64,000 bases of DNA from Crystallibacter degradans (GTDB lineage: Bacteria > Actinomycetota > Actinomycetes > Actinomycetales > Micrococcaceae): contig NZ_JABBCH010000001.1 of assembly GCF_012952295.1 (NCBI RefSeq), positions 186,001-250,000 of the forward strand, in the 5' to 3' direction. Position 1 is the stretch's first letter. Each line of letters starts with the position of its first letter. Made by a program: the position numbers and the translations under genes. Below, in pieces: positions 6,833-15,898 of the stretch. The notes below the pieces were generated by a model. That model searched no databases and was not told the DNA's origin. It saw only the letters and a list, made by a program, of their open reading frames with translations.

Positions 6833-8728
6833 CTACTCGAGGACTTCGGACGCCTCGAGCCACTCCATCTCGAGTTCTTCCTGCTCCGTGCTGATCTCCT
6901 GCAGCTTCTTGTTCAGCTCGGCGAGCTGCTCAAAGTCCGCGTCAGCCTTCGAGCCGGCGTTCGTCATCTGCTCCTTGACCTTGTCCGCCTGCTGGGTCAG
7001 CTTGGTCAGCTGGCGCTCAATCCGGTTGAGGTCCTTCTTGGCCTGCCGCTTTTCCGCCTCGCTGTGCGCCGGGGACGGTGCAGGACCGCCGGAACGGTGC
7101 TGGGCAGCACCGTTTTCGCCGGCGGAACCCGCTGTCGGTGCGGAGCCAGCGGACGACGACGGCCCCACCTTCCCGTCGCCGGCTGCGAGTGCCGCTTCGC
7201 GCAGCTCAAGATACTGGTCCACGCCGCCGGGCAAGCCGCGGATCCGGCCGTCGCCCAGCAGAGCCATCTGGTGGTCGGTGACGCGTTCGAGCAGGTAACG
7301 GTCGTGCGAGACAACCACCAGGGTCCCCGGCCAGCCGTCCAGCACATCTTCCACCGCCGCCAGCGTGTCCGTGTCCAGGTCATTGGTGGGCTCATCGAGC
7401 ATCAGCACGTTCGGCTCCCCCACCAGCAGGCGCAGCAGCTGCAGCCGGCGGCGTTCACCACCGGAAAGATCCCGCACGGGCGTCCACTGCTTCTCCTTGT
7501 TGAACCCCAGCTGCTCCACCAGCTGACCGGCGGAGACTTCCTTGCCGCCCACGTTGAAGACCTGGCGTTCACGCTGGATGACCTCGATGACCCGCAGGTC
7601 CGAGACGTCGTCCAGCTCGCGCACTTCCTGCGTGAGGATGGCGGTTTTCACGGTCTTGCCGCGCTTGACCTTGCCCGAATCCGGTTCGATCTCGCCGTTG
7701 AGCAGCCGCAGCAGCGTGGTCTTGCCCGCGCCGTTGACCCCTACGAGGCCCAGCCGCTCGCCCGGCGCCAGCCGAAGGGTGATGTTGTCGAAAAGCGGCC
7801 GGCCGCCGTCGTTCTTTGCCTCGATCCCTTCGCGGGGCGGGGGTGTGTAGGAGACGTGTTCCAGATCCAGCACGTCTTTGCCCAGCCGGGCGGTGGCAAC
7901 CTTGTTCAGCGCCACGGTATCGCGCGGTTCCGGGACATCGGAGATCAGCTCGTTGGCCGCCTCGATGCGGAACTTGGGCTTGGCCGTGCGGGCGGGCGCA
8001 CCGCGGCGGAGCCAGGCCAGTTCCTTCTTGACCAACTGCTGGCGCTTGCTTTCGACGACGGCGTTCATGCGGTCGCGTTCGGCGCGGGCCAGGACGTAGG
8101 CCGCGTACCCGCCGTCGAACGGGTCGACGATGCCGTCATGGATCTCCCACGTGCGGGTGCACACTTCATCCAGGAACCAGCGGTCGTGGGTGACCACCAG
8201 GAACGCGCCTTCGGTGGGGCGCCAGCGTTCCTTCAGGTGCCGGGCCAGCCAGGCCACACCCTCCACGTCCAGATGGTTGGTGGGCTCGTCAAGCATGATG
8301 ACGTCGTGGTCTTCGATCAGCAGCTTGGCCAGGGCCACGCGCCGACGCTGCCCGCCGGAGAGCAGGGAGACCTTGGCGTGCCAGTCCACGTCTCCCACGA
8401 GTCCGCCCATGATTTCGCGGATCCGCGGGTTCGAGGCCCACTCGTGGTCCGCCTGGTCGCCGACGATGGCCTCGCCTACGGGCAGGTCGCCGTTGAGCAC
8501 GTCCTGCTGGTCGAGGTAGCCGATATTAACGTCGCCGCGCTTGGTCACGCGGCCTTCGTCCGGCGTCGTGCGCTGCGCGAGCAGCCGCATCAGCGTGGAC
8601 TTGCCGTCGCCGTTGCGGCCGACCATGCCGATCCGGTCGCCCTGGTTCAAGCCGATGGAAACCGAGTCCAGGACGGTGCGGGTGGCAAAGGAGACGCTGA
8701 TGTTTTCCGCGCCAAGCAGGTGGGCCAA
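6833..8728 (-). CDS. ABC-F family ATPase (Uup-like)
   Basis: A soluble protein of 631 residues with two ABC cassettes and no membrane domain, as in ABC-F proteins that act on the ribosome. Cassette 1 has VGRNGDGKST, LSGGQRRRVALAK and VIMLDEPTNHLD; cassette 2 has VGVNGAGKTT, LSGGERRRLQ and VLMLDEPTNDLD. A charged linker (MNAVVESKRQQLVKKELAWL) joins them and a C-terminal coiled coil (about 555-631) resembles Uup. Before cassette 2, the segment IEAKNDGGRPLF contains one copy of the over-represented word at 7805. It is the last gene of the minus-strand tatD-rpfB-rsmA-ispE run, 68 bp after ispE. Whether it is a translation factor or a resistance protein cannot be told from sequence. Confidence 0.93.
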   Translation of the reverse strand: MAHLLGAENISVSFATRTVLDSVSIGLNQGDRIGMVGRNGDGKSTLMRLLAQRTTPDEGRVTKRGDVNIGYLDQQDVLNGDLPVGEAIVGDQADHEWASNPRIREIMGGLVGDVDWHAKVSLLSGGQRRRVALAKLLIEDHDVIMLDEPTNHLDVEGVAWLARHLKERWRPTEGAFLVVTHDRWFLDEVCTRTWEIHDGIVDPFDGGYAAYVLARAERDRMNAVVESKRQQLVKKELAWLRRGAPARTAKPKFRIEAANELISDVPEPRDTVALNKVATARLGKDVLDLEHVSYTPPPREGIEAKNDGGRPLFDNITLRLAPGERLGLVGVNGAGKTTLLRLLNGEIEPDSGKVKRGKTVKTAILTQEVRELDDVSDLRVIEVIQRERQVFNVGGKEVSAGQLVEQLGFNKEKQWTPVRDLSGGERRRLQLLRLLVGEPNVLMLDEPTNDLDTDTLAAVEDVLDGWPGTLVVVSHDRYLLERVTDHQMALLGDGRIRGLPGGVDQYLELREAALAAGDGKVGPSSSAGSAPTAGSAGENGAAQHRSGGPAPSPAHSEAEKRQAKKDLNRIERQLTKLTQQADKVKEQMTNAGSKADADFEQLAELNKKLQEISTEQEELEMEWLEASEVLE

Positions 8729-8796
8729 GGTGAAGATACTTTCTGTTGCTGTGTAGGTGAAGTTATCGCAGGCCGGGTCAGGCTGTGCAGGCCGGG

Positions 8797-9738
8797 TCAG
8801 GCCATGATGCGCGCGCCGTGGACCGGGCCGTGCACGGGCAGCGCCGCCACGCCCGCCACGTCCGAGAGCCGCTGGGCAAGGTCCTCGGCTTCGAGCCGGT
8901 CCGCCACCAGGAAGCCCAGTGTCGGCCCCGAACCGGAGACCAGTCCGGCCAGCGCGCCCTCGGCGACGCCCAGTTCAAGGATATCGGCCAGCTCCGGCGC
9001 CAGCGCCATCGCGGCGGCTTGCAGATCATTGCCCACGGCGTTCGCCAGCGAGTCCACGTCCCCCGCATGCATGGCCTTCAGCACGGCCGGGTCCACGCCC
9101 TCCGGCTCCGTGGCCTCGAATCCGGCCTCTTCGCGCAGCTGGTCCGCCATGGCGTAGACCTTGGGGGTGGACAGTCCGAAGCTAGCGGGCACCAGCACCC
9201 AGTTCATGTCCTTGCGGGCCAGCGCAGGAGTCAGCTGGTCGCCGATGCCAAGCCCGACGGCGACCCCGCCGAGGATGGCGAAGGGCACGTCGGCGCCGAG
9301 GTCCGAGGCAATGCGGACGAGCTCTTCGCGGGAAAAGCCGGTATCCCAGAGCGCGCTGCACGCCACCAGCGCTGCCGCCGCGTCGGCCGATCCCCCGCCC
9401 ATGCCGCCGGCGATCGGCACGCGTTTGGTGATGTCCAGATGCACGCCGGTGGGCCGCTCTGCCATGGAGCGCATCAGCTGTGCGGCCTGGACGGCCAGGT
9501 TGGACTCGTCCAGCGGGATGTCGTCGAGTTCCAGCGGCAGCGTGGAGCCGTTGCGCACGCTCACGGTGATCCGGTCGTCGTCGCGCACCGTGGCGGTGAC
9601 TTCCTCGTAGAGCGACACGGCCAGGTAGACACTGGCCACGGAGTGGTAGCCGTCCAGGCGCTGCGGGCCCATCCGGAAGGACACGTTGATCTTGCCCGGG
9701 GCCATCACCCGGACCGAACGCTTTCTGGACATGCTCAT
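8797..9738 (-). CDS. ispE: 4-diphosphocytidyl-2-C-methyl-D-erythritol kinase
   Basis: Fourth enzyme of the non-mevalonate isoprenoid pathway; it phosphorylates CDP-methylerythritol using ATP. The 313-residue protein shows the GHMP-kinase pattern: APGKINVSFRMGPQRLDGYH at the start, the ATP-binding loop PIAGGMGGGSADAAAAL, and a C-terminal LVSGSGPTLGF. ATG at 9738 is placed directly after GGAGGAGG; a GTG at 9750 overlaps that site and is less likely. It follows rsmA by 23 bp in the conserved order tatD-rpfB-rsmA-ispE, which is also found in Mycobacterium tuberculosis. Confidence 0.95.
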   Translation of the reverse strand: MSMSRKRSVRVMAPGKINVSFRMGPQRLDGYHSVASVYLAVSLYEEVTATVRDDDRITVSVRNGSTLPLELDDIPLDESNLAVQAAQLMRSMAERPTGVHLDITKRVPIAGGMGGGSADAAAALVACSALWDTGFSREELVRIASDLGADVPFAILGGVAVGLGIGDQLTPALARKDMNWVLVPASFGLSTPKVYAMADQLREEAGFEATEPEGVDPAVLKAMHAGDVDSLANAVGNDLQAAAMALAPELADILELGVAEGALAGLVSGSGPTLGFLVADRLEAEDLAQRLSDVAGVAALPVHGPVHGARIMA

Positions 9739-9761
9739 TGCCTCCTCCACCGGGTCTTAGC

Positions 9762-10724
9762 TCACGCAATCAAGGGCTGTTTGAATTCGGCAATCCGCGC
9801 GAAGGCGTGTACGTCCAGCACTTCGCCGCGGGCGCTCGGGTCCACGTTTGCCGCGCGCAGGGCATCCTCGGCAGCGGCCGGGCTTCCCGCCCAGCCGGCG
9901 AGGGCGGCCCGCAGGGTCTTGCGGCGCTGGGCGAAGGCCGCGTCGATCACGGCGAAGACTTCCTTGCGCGTTGCCCTGGTTTCGGGCGGTTCGTGCCGGG
10001 TGAACTCCACTAGTCCGGAGGCGATCTTCGGCGCGGGCCAGAACACATTCATGCCGATCACGCCGGCCTTGCGCATCTGCGAGTACCAGGCGGCCTTGAC
10101 GCTGGGCACGCCGTAAATCTTCGAGCCCGGTTTCGCCGCGAGCCGGTCCGCCACCTCGTCCTGCACCATCACCAAACCGTGCTCGAGCGAGGGGAAATGC
10201 TCCAGCAGGTGCAGCACCACGGGCACGGCCACGTTGTACGGGAGGTTGGCCACCAGCGCGGTGGGCTGCTGCGGCAGCTCGGTCACCCTCATGGCATCCG
10301 CAAGAACGACGTCGAGCCGCGAGCCCGCGTCCGGACGCAGGAGGGCTGCGGTGTCCGGCAGCTTCCCGGCAAGTTTGGGATCAATTTCGACGGCGACCAC
10401 ATGCTTGGCGGCGTCCAGCAGGCCCAGGGTCAGCGAGCCCAAACCGGGGCCGACCTCCAGCACGGTCTCCTGCGGATCGATGTGTGCCGCGGCGACAATG
10501 CGGCGGATCGTGTTGCCGTCGATGACGAAGTTCTGTCCAAGGGTTTTGGTGGGGCGGACATCCAGTTCGTCCGCTAGCCGCCTGATGTCCGCTGCCCCCA
10601 GCAAAGGTGCCGTGCCCGCGGCAGCCGGGCGGCCGCCGTCGTTCGCAGACATTGCCGCACCCTCGCGGGTTGGCGACGCCGAGCCGTCGTCGGCCAGCCC
10701 TGAGGAAGAATTCGCTTCTGTCAC
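9762..10724 (-). CDS. rsmA: 16S rRNA A1518/A1519 dimethyltransferase
   Basis: KsgA/RsmA dimethylates two adjacent adenines near the 3' end of 16S rRNA during small-subunit assembly. Diagnostic motifs are [18 protein letters not shown], the SAM motif [16 protein letters not shown], and the catalytic [11 protein letters not shown]. The 320-residue reading from GTG 10724 has an unconserved N-terminal extension of about 40 residues. ATG 10652, with GAGGGTG upstream, would remove 24 of these. The extension contains SANDGGRP, encoded by a copy of the over-represented word at 10635. It sits in the tatD-rpfB-rsmA-ispE run, separated from rpfB by a 14-bp hairpin. Confidence 0.95.
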   Translation of the reverse strand: MTEANSSSGLADDGSASPTREGAAMSANDGGRPAAAGTAPLLGAADIRRLADELDVRPTKTLGQNFVIDGNTIRRIVAAAHIDPQETVLEVGPGLGSLTLGLLDAAKHVVAVEIDPKLAGKLPDTAALLRPDAGSRLDVVLADAMRVTELPQQPTALVANLPYNVAVPVVLHLLEHFPSLEHGLVMVQDEVADRLAAKPGSKIYGVPSVKAAWYSQMRKAGVIGMNVFWPAPKIASGLVEFTRHEPPETRATRKEVFAVIDAAFAQRRKTLRAALAGWAGSPAAAEDALRAANVDPSARGEVLDVHAFARIAEFKQPLIA

Positions 10725-10765
10725 TGTGCCATCGTAGCCGCTGATCTCTGCCGGGCCTTAAACGC

Positions 10766-10799
10766 CGGCAGGACCCGGGATCGTGCCCGGGTCCTGCCG
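10766..10799 (-). terminator. Hairpin between rpfB and rsmA
   Basis: A 14-bp perfect stem, CGGCAGGACCCGGG with its complement, around a 6-nt loop. It lies 20 bp past the rpfB stop. There is no T-tract, so it could be a partial terminator, an RNA-stability element or a processing site that lowers expression of the downstream genes. Confidence 0.65.
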
Positions 10800-10819
10800 A
10801 TGGGGTGATGCTGCTGCGG

Positions 10820-11956
10820 TTAGAGCAGGCCCAGCTTGGCTGAACAGGCCGGCCAGTGGCCCCAGCCGCCGCTGCCGCGCAGGACCTCTGCGGTGGCAAT
10901 CTGCTCGGACGGGCTCGCCATGTGCGGCAGCGGGGCGTACTTGCCGCCGCCGGCGCCGATCCAGGAGCTCTGGCTGAACTGCAGGCCGCCGTAGTAACCG
11001 TTGCCGGTGTTAATGGCCCAGTTGCCGCCGGACTCGCACTGGGCGAGGGCCTGCCAGGTGCCGCCGACGTTGGTGTTGTCGCTGCCGGAAGGAGCCTTGG
11101 GTTTGGGTGCCGGGCGTTCCTTGGTGCCGACGCTGACCTGCTGGGTGACCGGCTTGCGGGTGATCTCATTGCTGACCAGCTTGCGCTCAGTTTCTTCGCC
11201 GTCCACCAGCACCAGGGCGTAGGTCTTGGTGCGCTCACCGGTGACGCCGGAACGGGTGATCTCCTGCTCGCCCTCGTACATCGAGGAGTCCTTCTTCGTC
11301 TCGGTCTCGAACTCGATCGGCTCGGTGACCTCGATCTTCTGGTCCCGGTCGATGCGGGTGATCTTGAGCTTCAGCTTGTCCTTGATCTCAGTGGACTTCG
11401 GGTCGGAGAGCTCGTCGTCCTTGCCCAGCTTGATCTTTTGTTCCTTCAGCAGCTCACCGATGGTGGCCGCCGTCGTAATCTTCTTCTTGGTTTCGCCGTC
11501 CACCGTGATGGAAACGGTCTTCGGGGTGGTGATGGTCACCGTGCTCACGCTGGCCAGTTCGGCATCCAGCGGGGCGGAAAGTTCGGAATCCTCTTCGACG
11601 CCGAGCTCGTGGAGGAGGTCCTCAACGGTGGCGGAGGTGGAGTGCACTGTCTTGCTGGTACCGTCCAGGGTCAGCTTGACCGGCTTGGCTGTGATGACCT
11701 GGATGCTGCTGCCGTCGGTGATCTCGGCATTGGCGGACGGAGTGATTTCGTCCAGCTCGCCCACCTGGACATCGGCGTCGTTCAGGACGTCCTGAACGGT
11801 GCTGCCGAAGGTCGAGACGCTGCTGGCCTGCCCGTCAACGGTCAGGGTCACCGACTTGTTGTTGCCGACGAAGGCCACGAGCCCCAGCACGAGTGCAGTC
11901 ATCACGATCATTTGCCCGGCAATCTTTACCCAGCGGTTTTTCAGTGCGTTTGCCAC
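10820..11956 (-). CDS. rpfB: Resuscitation-promoting factor (RpfB type)
   Basis: Cell-surface muralytic enzyme that cleaves peptidoglycan and promotes exit from dormancy. From GTG 11956 the product has 378 residues: a short cytoplasmic tail, one N-terminal membrane anchor (IVMTALVLGLVAFVG), three DUF348 repeats (for example VTLTVDGQASSVSTFGSTVQ), a G5 domain (about 215-285), and a C-terminal Rpf lysozyme-like domain beginning GGTWQALAQCESGGNWAINT. The Glu in CESGGNW is the catalytic acid of the family, and the paired Cys residues in ALAQCESG and HWPACSAK are conserved. The frame is open to 12100, but the extra codons are not membrane-protein-like. It lies between tatD and rsmA as in Mycobacterium. 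Confidence 0.93.
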   Translation of the reverse strand: MANALKNRWVKIAGQMIVMTALVLGLVAFVGNNKSVTLTVDGQASSVSTFGSTVQDVLNDADVQVGELDEITPSANAEITDGSSIQVITAKPVKLTLDGTSKTVHSTSATVEDLLHELGVEEDSELSAPLDAELASVSTVTITTPKTVSITVDGETKKKITTAATIGELLKEQKIKLGKDDELSDPKSTEIKDKLKLKITRIDRDQKIEVTEPIEFETETKKDSSMYEGEQEITRSGVTGERTKTYALVLVDGEETERKLVSNEITRKPVTQQVSVGTKERPAPKPKAPSGSDNTNVGGTWQALAQCESGGNWAINTGNGYYGGLQFSQSSWIGAGGGKYAPLPHMASPSEQIATAEVLRGSGGWGHWPACSAKLGLL

Positions 11957-12293
11957 GGTACCCAACTTTTTTAACGTTTCCCGGGCACGAGGACTTGGAC
12001 ACGAGCAGTCGCGCGCCGAATCGCACGGCACGATGCTTTGTGCAGGCAGCACTAGACGAGAGGGTTTGGGCGTACGAACGGAACGCCCAACTTGCCTCAA
12101 GCGAGTGATTTCATGTCCGGTTGCCTTCCCCGACCCCGGCCATTAGCTCCCCACCGTAACCGAACCGTGATGCATCTCCAACTCGAGTACGGCCAAAATC
12201 TCGTTTTGGTCACGCCGGAACGTCCCAAGTCAGCCCCGGTGAAACGTCGGAAAACCGGGGCTGACTAGGAAAAATACTCTGCAGTAACTTAGC
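11957..12293 (-). promoter_or_regulatory. Long 5' leader and promoter region of rpfB
   Basis: About 340 bp without a gene separate tatD from rpfB. It begins with a 13-bp hairpin (12228-12266), followed by a small CCAAAA/TTTTGG stem at 12193-12209 and a G-rich stretch (GGTGGGGAGCTAATGGCCGG, complement of 12137-12156). The length would allow an RNA-level control element. I looked for c-di-AMP (ydaO) riboswitch core sequences and could not match them convincingly. Confidence 0.4.
12228..12266 (-). terminator. Hairpin downstream of tatD
   Basis: AGTCAGCCCCGGT and its exact complement form a 13-bp stem with a 13-nt loop, 28 bp past the tatD stop. No clear T-tract follows on the minus strand, so termination efficiency is uncertain. 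Confidence 0.65.
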
Positions 12294-13241
12294 TCACAAA
12301 GTCCCGTAAATTTCTTCTGTGTTTCGTGACACCTCTGTGCATAACTGCGCCAGATCCTTGTCCAAAACGTCGGCCATCGCCCGCATTGTGTAGGGAATCA
12401 TATAGCTCGCGTTGGGCCTGCCGCGGTAGGGGTGCGGGGTGAGGAACGGGGCGTCGGTTTCCACCAGAACCAGGCCTGGATCGGCGAGAGCCAGGGCCTC
12501 GCGCAGGTCGCCCGCGTTCTTGAAGGTTACGGTGCCGGCGAAGGACATGTTCCAGCCGTTCTCGTTGCAGATCCGGGCCAGTTCCGCATCGCCGGAGAAG
12601 CAGTGGAAGACCACCTTTTCGGGCGCCCCTTCCTCGCGCAGCACCCGGACCACATCCTGGTGCGCGTCGCGGTCGTGGATCTGCAGCGCCAGCCCCAGCC
12701 GCTTGGCCATGTCGATGTGCCGGCGGAAGGAATACTCCTGCGTTTTCAGGCCCGGCCCCTCGGTGCGGAAGTAGTCCAGGCCGGTCTCGCCGATGGCCCG
12801 CACGCGCGGATGGGCGGCGAGCGCTTCGATCTCGGCGAGCGCATCCTCGAGCGTGCCCGCCTCCCCCAGGGCCGGTGCGTCGTTCGGATGGAGTGCGACG
12901 GCGCCCAGCAGTCTTGCGTCTGCTTCCACCGCTTCGATGGTGAACCGGGAGGACTCCAGGTCGCAGCCGACCTGGACAGCGCCGCGGACGCCTAATGCCT
13001 CGGCGGCGTCGAGTGCTTCCTTGACGCCGACCTGCACGTCGCCGTCGCGGAAATCCAGGTGCGTGTGGTTGTCCATTACCGGCACCGGCAGGGGTTCGGG
13101 CGCCGGCGGATACTGCAGCTGCCGCCGTCGTCCGCTGTTTTCCTCTTCGGCGCTGCGGGCGCGCCCTGCCGCCGGTGACGGTGCTTCGGCGACATAGGGG
13201 GCGGGCGTTTCTCCGGGCTGGACTGCGAGGTTGTTCGGCAT
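12294..13241 (-). CDS. tatD: TatD-family metal-dependent hydrolase/DNase
   Basis: A 315-residue TIM-barrel hydrolase of the TatD family, linked to DNA degradation and quality control. Metal-ligand motifs are present in order: MDNHTHLDF (HxH), the glutamate in AIGETGLDYFR, the histidines in ALQIHDRDAH and VVFHCFSGDAE, and the aspartate in VLVETDAPFLTPHPYRG. The first 55 residues are a proline- and charge-rich extension not needed for the barrel, so an internal start such as ATG in VMDNHTH cannot be excluded. It leads the minus-strand tatD-rpfB-rsmA-ispE-ABC-F run and diverges from the MoxR operon. Confidence 0.93.
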   Translation of the reverse strand: MPNNLAVQPGETPAPYVAEAPSPAAGRARSAEEENSGRRRQLQYPPAPEPLPVPVMDNHTHLDFRDGDVQVGVKEALDAAEALGVRGAVQVGCDLESSRFTIEAVEADARLLGAVALHPNDAPALGEAGTLEDALAEIEALAAHPRVRAIGETGLDYFRTEGPGLKTQEYSFRRHIDMAKRLGLALQIHDRDAHQDVVRVLREEGAPEKVVFHCFSGDAELARICNENGWNMSFAGTVTFKNAGDLREALALADPGLVLVETDAPFLTPHPYRGRPNASYMIPYTMRAMADVLDKDLAQLCTEVSRNTEEIYGTL

Positions 13242-13356
13242 GCTTCTAGGTTATCGCCGGCGCCCGAAAGAAACGTTTCAGGCCCTACCGTCCGGAAAGT
13301 TCTGCCAGTAGTGTTGGTACATCCGGCCCTGGGGGGAAGGCTAGCGGAAGGTTTCC

Positions 13357-14436
13357 ATGGACATCCAGCAGCAGGCGGCAGTATCGGATCCCGCGCGGCA
13401 GGCAGGTGCCGGCGGGGCGACCGCTGCTGCAGGTACGGCCACCAACGGACAGGTGATTGACGACGTCGGCCGGTTGCCGCTGGTGGACTTCCACGAGGCG
13501 TGCGGGCGCATCCTTTCGGCGATCAACACCGTGATCGACGGCAAGGAGGAGGCCGCCCGGCTGGCGCTGACCGTGCTGCTGGCCCAGGGCCACCTGCTGG
13601 TGGAGGACGTTCCCGGCGTCGGCAAAACCATGCTGGCCAAAACGCTCGCGCGCACCATCGACTGCAGCGTCCACCGCATCCAGTTCACGCCCGATCTGCT
13701 CCCCTCGGACGTCACCGGCGTCTCTATCTATAACCAGGACAAGCACAGCTTCGAGTTCCGGCCCGGGCCGGTGTTCGCCAACATTGTCATCGGGGACGAG
13801 ATCAACCGCGCGTCGGCCAAGACGCAGTCCGCGCTGCTGGAGTGCATGGAGGAACACCAGGTCACCGTGGACGGGCGCTCCTACCGGCTGGAACCGCCGT
13901 TCATGGTGGTGGCCACCCAGAACCCGATCGAGATGGAAGGCACCTATCCGCTGCCGGAGGCCCAGCGCGACCGCTTTATGGCGCGGATTTCCATGGGCTA
14001 CCCGGACCAGCGGGCAGAGATGGACATGCTGGAAAACCACCAGTCCACTTCCCCGCTGGCCGATGTCCGACCGGTGGTGGGCGTCGAGGACGTCCGCGCC
14101 ATGGTGGCCACCGTGCAGGACGTCTATGTCTCCCCCGCGGTCAAGGAGTACACCGTCAACATCGGCCGGGCCACCCGCGAGCACCCGTACCTGCGCCTCG
14201 GCGCCAGCCCACGTGCGCTCCTGCAACTGCTCAGGGCCGCCAAGGCCGCCGCGGCACTGGACGGCCGGGACTTTGTGCTCCCGGATGACATTGCCGCAGT
14301 CTCCGAGGCGGTGCTCTCGCACCGGCTGATGCTGGACCGCAAGGCCGTGACCGCCGGCGAGGATGCGCCGGGCATCGTGGCGTCCATCCTGGCCAAGGTT
14401 CCGGTCCACGGCGAATCCCGCCGTCCCGCTGTGTAG
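13357..14436 (+). CDS. MoxR-family AAA+ ATPase
   Basis: A 359-residue AAA+ chaperone-like ATPase of the MoxR class, which assembles or activates partner proteins. Walker A is EDVPGVGKTMLAKTLA, Walker B is VIGDEINRASAKTQSALLE, and sensor 1 is VVATQNPIEMEGTYPLPEAQ, all standard for MoxR. The first 40 residues are an alanine/glycine-rich extension. It is the first gene of a plus-strand operon with a DUF58 protein (10-bp gap) and a transglutaminase protein (ATGA overlap), a widely conserved trio thought to act in envelope protein maturation or stress. Confidence 0.93.
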   Translation: MDIQQQAAVSDPARQAGAGGATAAAGTATNGQVIDDVGRLPLVDFHEACGRILSAINTVIDGKEEAARLALTVLLAQGHLLVEDVPGVGKTMLAKTLARTIDCSVHRIQFTPDLLPSDVTGVSIYNQDKHSFEFRPGPVFANIVIGDEINRASAKTQSALLECMEEHQVTVDGRSYRLEPPFMVVATQNPIEMEGTYPLPEAQRDRFMARISMGYPDQRAEMDMLENHQSTSPLADVRPVVGVEDVRAMVATVQDVYVSPAVKEYTVNIGRATREHPYLRLGASPRALLQLLRAAKAAAALDGRDFVLPDDIAAVSEAVLSHRLMLDRKAVTAGEDAPGIVASILAKVPVHGESRRPAV

Positions 14437-14446
14437 GTCAAGCGCC

Positions 14447-15898
14447 ATGGACCGGTTCGGCTGGCTACCCACCCGCTACGTGACGATGCGCGGCTGGGGA
14501 CTGCTCGCCGCCGGCGTCGTCGCCCTGCTGCTGGCCCAGGTCTTCGGCCGCCGCGACCTGCTGAGCCTTGCGGTTTTCCTCATCGCCCTGCCCCTGCTCG
14601 CCGCAGCGGTGATGGTGGTGCTCAAGCCGCGCTTCGCCGTCGAACGTAAATTCCGGCCCGCCTCCGTGGAGACCGGGCTGATCACGCACGTCCAGCTCTC
14701 CGTCCGGCGCACCGGCAGCTTCGGCGGCATCGCCTACATGGAGGAGCAGTTGCCGCACCGGTTCGGCCGCTCCCCCACGTTCCGGTTCCCGGCGCGCTAC
14801 CCCACGCGGACCGGCGAGAGCATCTACGAGTACCGGCTGCGCTCCGGCAAGCGCGGGATGTTCGGGATCGGCCCCGTCACCGCAGACTTCGAGGACCCCT
14901 TCGGGCTGGCCCGGCACCGGCACAACCTGGGCGAGGTCTCCGCGCTCATTGTCACGCCGGCCCCGGTGGAGCTGCCGCCGACGTCGTTGACCGGCGCCCG
15001 CGGCACGGACGGCACCGCCAGCACCCGGCGGCAGGCAAATCCGAGCGACGACGACGTCATGACGCGCGAATACCGGCACGGCGATCCGATGCGGCGGGTA
15101 CATTGGGCGGCCACCGCGCGGCAGGGCGAGCTGATGGTCCGGCAGGAGGAATCCGTCACCACTCCGCAGGCAACCATCATTTTGGACCAGCGCGTGCACA
15201 CGTTCGGCAGCGGCCTGCTGCCGTCGCTGTCCGCGGAGCACGACGGCGGGGAGCTGCTGCACAGTTCGCCCGCGTTCGAATGGGCGGTCACCGCGGTGGC
15301 CTCGGCCGCGCATGACTTCATCCAGCGCAACTACACCGTGCGCCTGCTCGACGTCCACGCCGAGCCCGGCCTGCTGCGCTCCCCCTCGGCGCCATGGCCC
15401 GAGGACGAAAGCTTCGTCGGGCCTGCCGGCTACCAGAATCTGGCGGAGGGACTGGCCGCGCTGGGGCTGGCCGAGGATCCGCACCGCAGGTCGGACCGGC
15501 CGCAGCCGGGGGCGGAGACGTTCGGGGACCGGCTGATGGACAAGCTCGCCGCACACAAGCTCAAGGGCCCGCTGCTGGCCCTGCTGGGCAACATTTCCGC
15601 CGCCGAAGCCCGCCTGCTGGCCCCGGCCGCAGAGTTCGGCTCACATGCCTTCGCCATCCTGGTCATGGACCATCCGCACGACTCCTCGCCGGTGCTCGAG
15701 GCCCTGCGCAACGGCGGCTGGCGCGCGGTCGCGGTCAACGCCAAGGCTTCGCTGCCGGCGGCGTGGAGCAACTTCGACGCCCAGGCCGCTGTCACGGGGT
15801 CCACCGCCCGGTCACGCGCCGACGGCGCCTCTGCCGCCGGACCTGCCGCCGCGGGATCCGCCCGTTTGGGCCCCGCCTCCCGGGGAGGCCGGCGATGA
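14447..15898 (+). CDS. DUF58-domain membrane protein
   Basis: A 483-residue protein with two N-terminal membrane helices (about 15-55) and a DUF58 domain. The signature YRHGDPMRRVHWAATARQGE, found after the DDVMTRE segment, is diagnostic. DUF58 proteins have a von Willebrand A-like fold and are the usual partner of MoxR ATPases. The C-terminus is an Ala/Gly-rich tail. ATG 14447 lies 10 bp after the MoxR stop. Its TGA overlaps the ATG of the transglutaminase gene, so the two are probably translationally coupled. Confidence 0.9.
   Translation: MDRFGWLPTRYVTMRGWGLLAAGVVALLLAQVFGRRDLLSLAVFLIALPLLAAAVMVVLKPRFAVERKFRPASVETGLITHVQLSVRRTGSFGGIAYMEEQLPHRFGRSPTFRFPARYPTRTGESIYEYRLRSGKRGMFGIGPVTADFEDPFGLARHRHNLGEVSALIVTPAPVELPPTSLTGARGTDGTASTRRQANPSDDDVMTREYRHGDPMRRVHWAATARQGELMVRQEESVTTPQATIILDQRVHTFGSGLLPSLSAEHDGGELLHSSPAFEWAVTAVASAAHDFIQRNYTVRLLDVHAEPGLLRSPSAPWPEDESFVGPAGYQNLAEGLAALGLAEDPHRRSDRPQPGAETFGDRLMDKLAAHKLKGPLLALLGNISAAEARLLAPAAEFGSHAFAILVMDHPHDSSPVLEALRNGGWRAVAVNAKASLPAAWSNFDAQAAVTGSTARSRADGASAAGPAAAGSARLGPASRGGRR

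Noticed and set aside
6824-9157. 777-codon open frame on the plus strand
   Set aside because: It is antisense to the ABC-F and ispE genes, whose motifs are intact. High G+C creates long stop-free antisense frames; the translation has no domain.
11957-12293. c-di-AMP (ydaO) riboswitch upstream of rpfB
   Set aside because: GGGGAGCTAATGG looked similar to part of the 3' core (AGCTAAC), but the 5' core and the preceding CCCG-CCCGACAG segments are absent.
13285-14472. 395-codon open frame on the minus strand
   Set aside because: Antisense to the MoxR gene, which has complete Walker and sensor motifs.
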